A stretch of DNA of 64,000 nt, from assembly GCA_035578175.1 (NCBI GenBank), contig JAQMRL010000022.1:1426001-1490000 (forward strand), in the 5' to 3' direction. Below the pieces are notes generated by a model. It had not been told where the DNA came from and did no database searches. It saw only the letters and a program-made list of their open reading frames with translations. Source of the DNA: Catonia carolina. Its lineage: Eukaryota; Arthropoda; Insecta; Hemiptera; Achilidae. Shown here one piece after another: positions 62,392 to 64,000 of this stretch. A program made the position numbers and the translations under genes. Every line of letters starts with the position of its first letter. Within the stretch, counting starts at the first letter, position 1.

Positions 62392-62696
62392 AAGCGAAGC
62401 ATCGAAGACGATTGAAGACGAAGAAGCGAAAAAGACGAGGAACGGACACATCTTGATGTGGCGTGACAAACGCGCGGGTTTGCCCGGCCAACGACGAACG
62501 GAACATCTTCCACGGCTTGCGCGGAAGCCAACGAGCAATGGAACGATCTTGATGTGATTGCCAACGAGGGTTGACAACCAGAAGCGACGAAGAAGAAGAG
62601 ACGAAGAAACAAAACGTAGAACGAAGAAAACGACGAAGAAGCGAAAACGACGGTAGATGAAGTAAGCGGGTAACGAAGTGAAACGGCGGAGAAGAG
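62392..62696. other. Untranslated-looking tail of the BEL/Pao internal region
   Basis: GC-richer, rich in CGAAGAA-type words on +. Overlapping open frames on - (up to 181 codons, Ser/Arg/Phe/Leu-rich) reflect this composition and show no retroviral motif. I see no RT, RNase H or integrase. Confidence 0.5.
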
Positions 62697-64000
62697 TTAG
62701 TTGCCCAAAGGCAGAGCTAACTGATAAGCGGGTTGCGAAACGAACTGGCGAGTAGGCGAACAATAGCGACAAGAAATTTGAATTGCGGTACGGCGAACTT
62801 CACTAACTTGTTGAGAGTGAATCCGTGATTGCGGTTGAGGCGACGTGCGAGATTTACGAAGGTTACACCAAGCGTTGAACGAAAAACGAGAATTGAAATT
62901 ACAATTATTCACCGGTTGTGAATATTGTTTACGACGATTGGAGCGCCGCCCGCCTTGAGGGGCATAAGGCGCGCGAAGAGCGTTAGCAGAGCATGAAGCG
63001 ACTAAGGAGGGCCGATTGCCCTTTGGCGAAGCGATTTGCAGCGATTTATCAACAGAGTGTGTGGGAGACGACGAGAAGTTATGATCCGAAGGCGGTTGGT
63101 TAGCCGTAGAATCGACTAAGACGAAAGTAGCAGGTTTTATCGGTGAAGTATCTGCGATGCACGAAGACTCGAAGCGGTTTGGCGAAGAATTGAGTGGAGA
63201 CAACTCGGTGGAAGCCTTCAGCGTAGACTTGAAGTGACGATTTGACGAAGTAACAGCAGCAAGATCGGTCGAGATACTGGCGTAGCCGGTAGACGAAGCG
63301 AGACGAGAATCAACAGCGATGATCTCGGACGGAGCGGCGAATCGATTTGAAGCAGAAGAAACGTGATTAGTTGAAACAGTAGTGCGATCCGAATTGTTGT
63401 CGGATGCGGGCGAAAGAAAGAAGCAATTAGGCGTTTGAACAGTAGAAACGATAGATTTATTGATCTCGGGGTTTACTGTAACATCGAGTTCAATTTTTGA
63501 AATAGCAGGGACGATAGTTTGATGATTGACGGCGAGAATTGGAGGCGAAATCGAATTTGTGTTTGATGGTCGGTTTTCAACAATAGATGATGTGGAGTTA
63601 GCAGCAGTAGTAATCGACGAGAATTTAGCGTTATTCGAGAAAACAGATATTAAAAGCGGATCGTTAATTGTTACAGAATTAGGTGGTCGGATGTCGGGTA
63701 ATTTGCCGAATACCACGTAACCAAATACAGTTGAAAAAGCTGAAGGAGCGCCTTTTATTAGAGGCGTTTTACTAAAATCTAGTATTTCTGAAAAGCAGTC
63801 AGCGCCAAGCAGTAGATCTACTGGATTGGGGCTGCGAAAACGAAAGTCGGCTAGCAGATGGTTATGAAACTGTTCACCAACGGATTTATGAATTCGAGAA
63901 GCAGGAAGTCGGTCTGATATTTTTTGAATAACAGTAGCCTGAAGCGGTAAGCGAAAATTAGAATTTTGCGGCGACAGAATTGTAAGGTTAGTAGTACCTT
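62697..64000 (-). CDS. BEL/Pao-type retropepsin region with Ser/Thr-rich C-terminal extension (partial)
   Basis: The frame is open from the window edge (63998) to the stop at 62697, 433 codons, with its N-terminus outside the window. Residues near the start read HNHLLADFRFRSPNPVDLLL, then GADCFSEIL and PSAFSTVFGYVVFGKLP. 'L.DP.F..P.PVDLLLGAD....IL......G.P.A..T.FGW.L.G' is the C-terminal half of the BEL/Pao aspartic protease domain (DUF1758 family; named from recognition). In full elements RT follows. Here about 300 residues rich in Ser, Thr, Asn and Pro follow, then a Lys/Arg/Gln-rich end. The catalytic Asp triad lies upstream, outside the window. Unlike the LINE remnants the frame is uninterrupted, which suggests recent activity or insertion. 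An alternative is a coincidentally open, deleted pseudogene. Confidence 0.7.
   Translation of the reverse strand, partial: GTTNLTILSPQNSNFRLPLQATVIQKISDRLPASRIHKSVGEQFHNHLLADFRFRSPNPVDLLLGADCFSEILDFSKTPLIKGAPSAFSTVFGYVVFGKLPDIRPPNSVTINDPLLISVFSNNAKFSSITTAANSTSSIVENRPSNTNSISPPILAVNHQTIVPAISKIELDVTVNPEINKSIVSTVQTPNCFFLSPASDNNSDRTTVSTNHVSSASNRFAAPSEIIAVDSRLASSTGYASISTDLAAVTSSNRHFKSTLKASTELSPLNSSPNRFESSCIADTSPIKPATFVLVDSTANQPPSDHNFSSSPTHSVDKSLQIASPKGNRPSLVASCSANALRAPYAPQGGRRSNRRKQYSQPVNNCNFNSRFSFNAWCNLRKSRTSPQPQSRIHSQQVSEVRRTAIQISCRYCSPTRQFVSQPAYQLALPLGN

Noticed and set aside
62227..62772. 181-codon - strand ORF and overlapping 116- and 87-codon frames
   Set aside because: Three overlapping frames are open together because of the CGAAGAA-type composition. 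Ser/Arg/Phe-rich translations show no retroviral motif.

Overview
This window looks like eukaryotic, arthropod nuclear DNA, most likely from an insect. It is AT-rich. It holds mariner, pogo, Jockey-like, other non-LTR and BEL/Pao sequences together with tRNA-derived SINEs, and I find no intact host gene. Species and chromosome cannot be named from sequence alone. Protein similarities are by recognition, not database search.

Region 1 (1-36961) is one uninterrupted tandem array of an 1863-bp monomer: 19 complete monomers plus 1564 bp of a twentieth. Corresponding positions stay in exact 1863-bp register throughout. The array continues beyond the left edge. Each monomer carries (a) an approximately 250-bp module dense in CCAAT boxes and TGACG/CRE sites with a TATA-like stretch, and (b) an approximately 415-bp segment that is a diverged copy of a dispersed repeat also found outside the array at 40560-40970 and 55196-55405. 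Two short ORFs per monomer (77 aa on +, 81 aa on -) do not look like genes.

Region 2 (36962-61407) is AT-rich flanking DNA full of old transposon debris: an inverted pair of tRNA-derived SINEs with a near-perfect flanking direct repeat, a 974-bp element with 13-bp terminal inverted repeats, C-terminal remnants of at least six non-LTR reverse transcriptases on both strands (one also carrying RT-core motifs), two mariner transposase C-terminal remnants in inverted orientation, two pogo/Tigger-like remnants, a 133-bp-period tandem repeat and a 450-bp purine tract grown on a LINE tail.

Region 3 (61408-64000) is GC-richer and is the 3' end of a BEL/Pao-type LTR retrotransposon on the minus strand: part of the retropepsin (DUF1758-like) region, a long Ser/Thr/Asn-rich open frame, a polypurine tract and a complete-looking 825-bp 3' LTR. 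There is not enough room between the protease region and the LTR for reverse transcriptase, RNase H and integrase, so this copy appears non-autonomous.

The most interesting signals are the promoter-like module amplified in every satellite monomer, the capture of a dispersed repeat in the monomer, the alternating (dimeric) variant pattern in the middle of the array, the abrupt loss of homogenisation at its right edge, and the protease-only BEL/Pao derivative.
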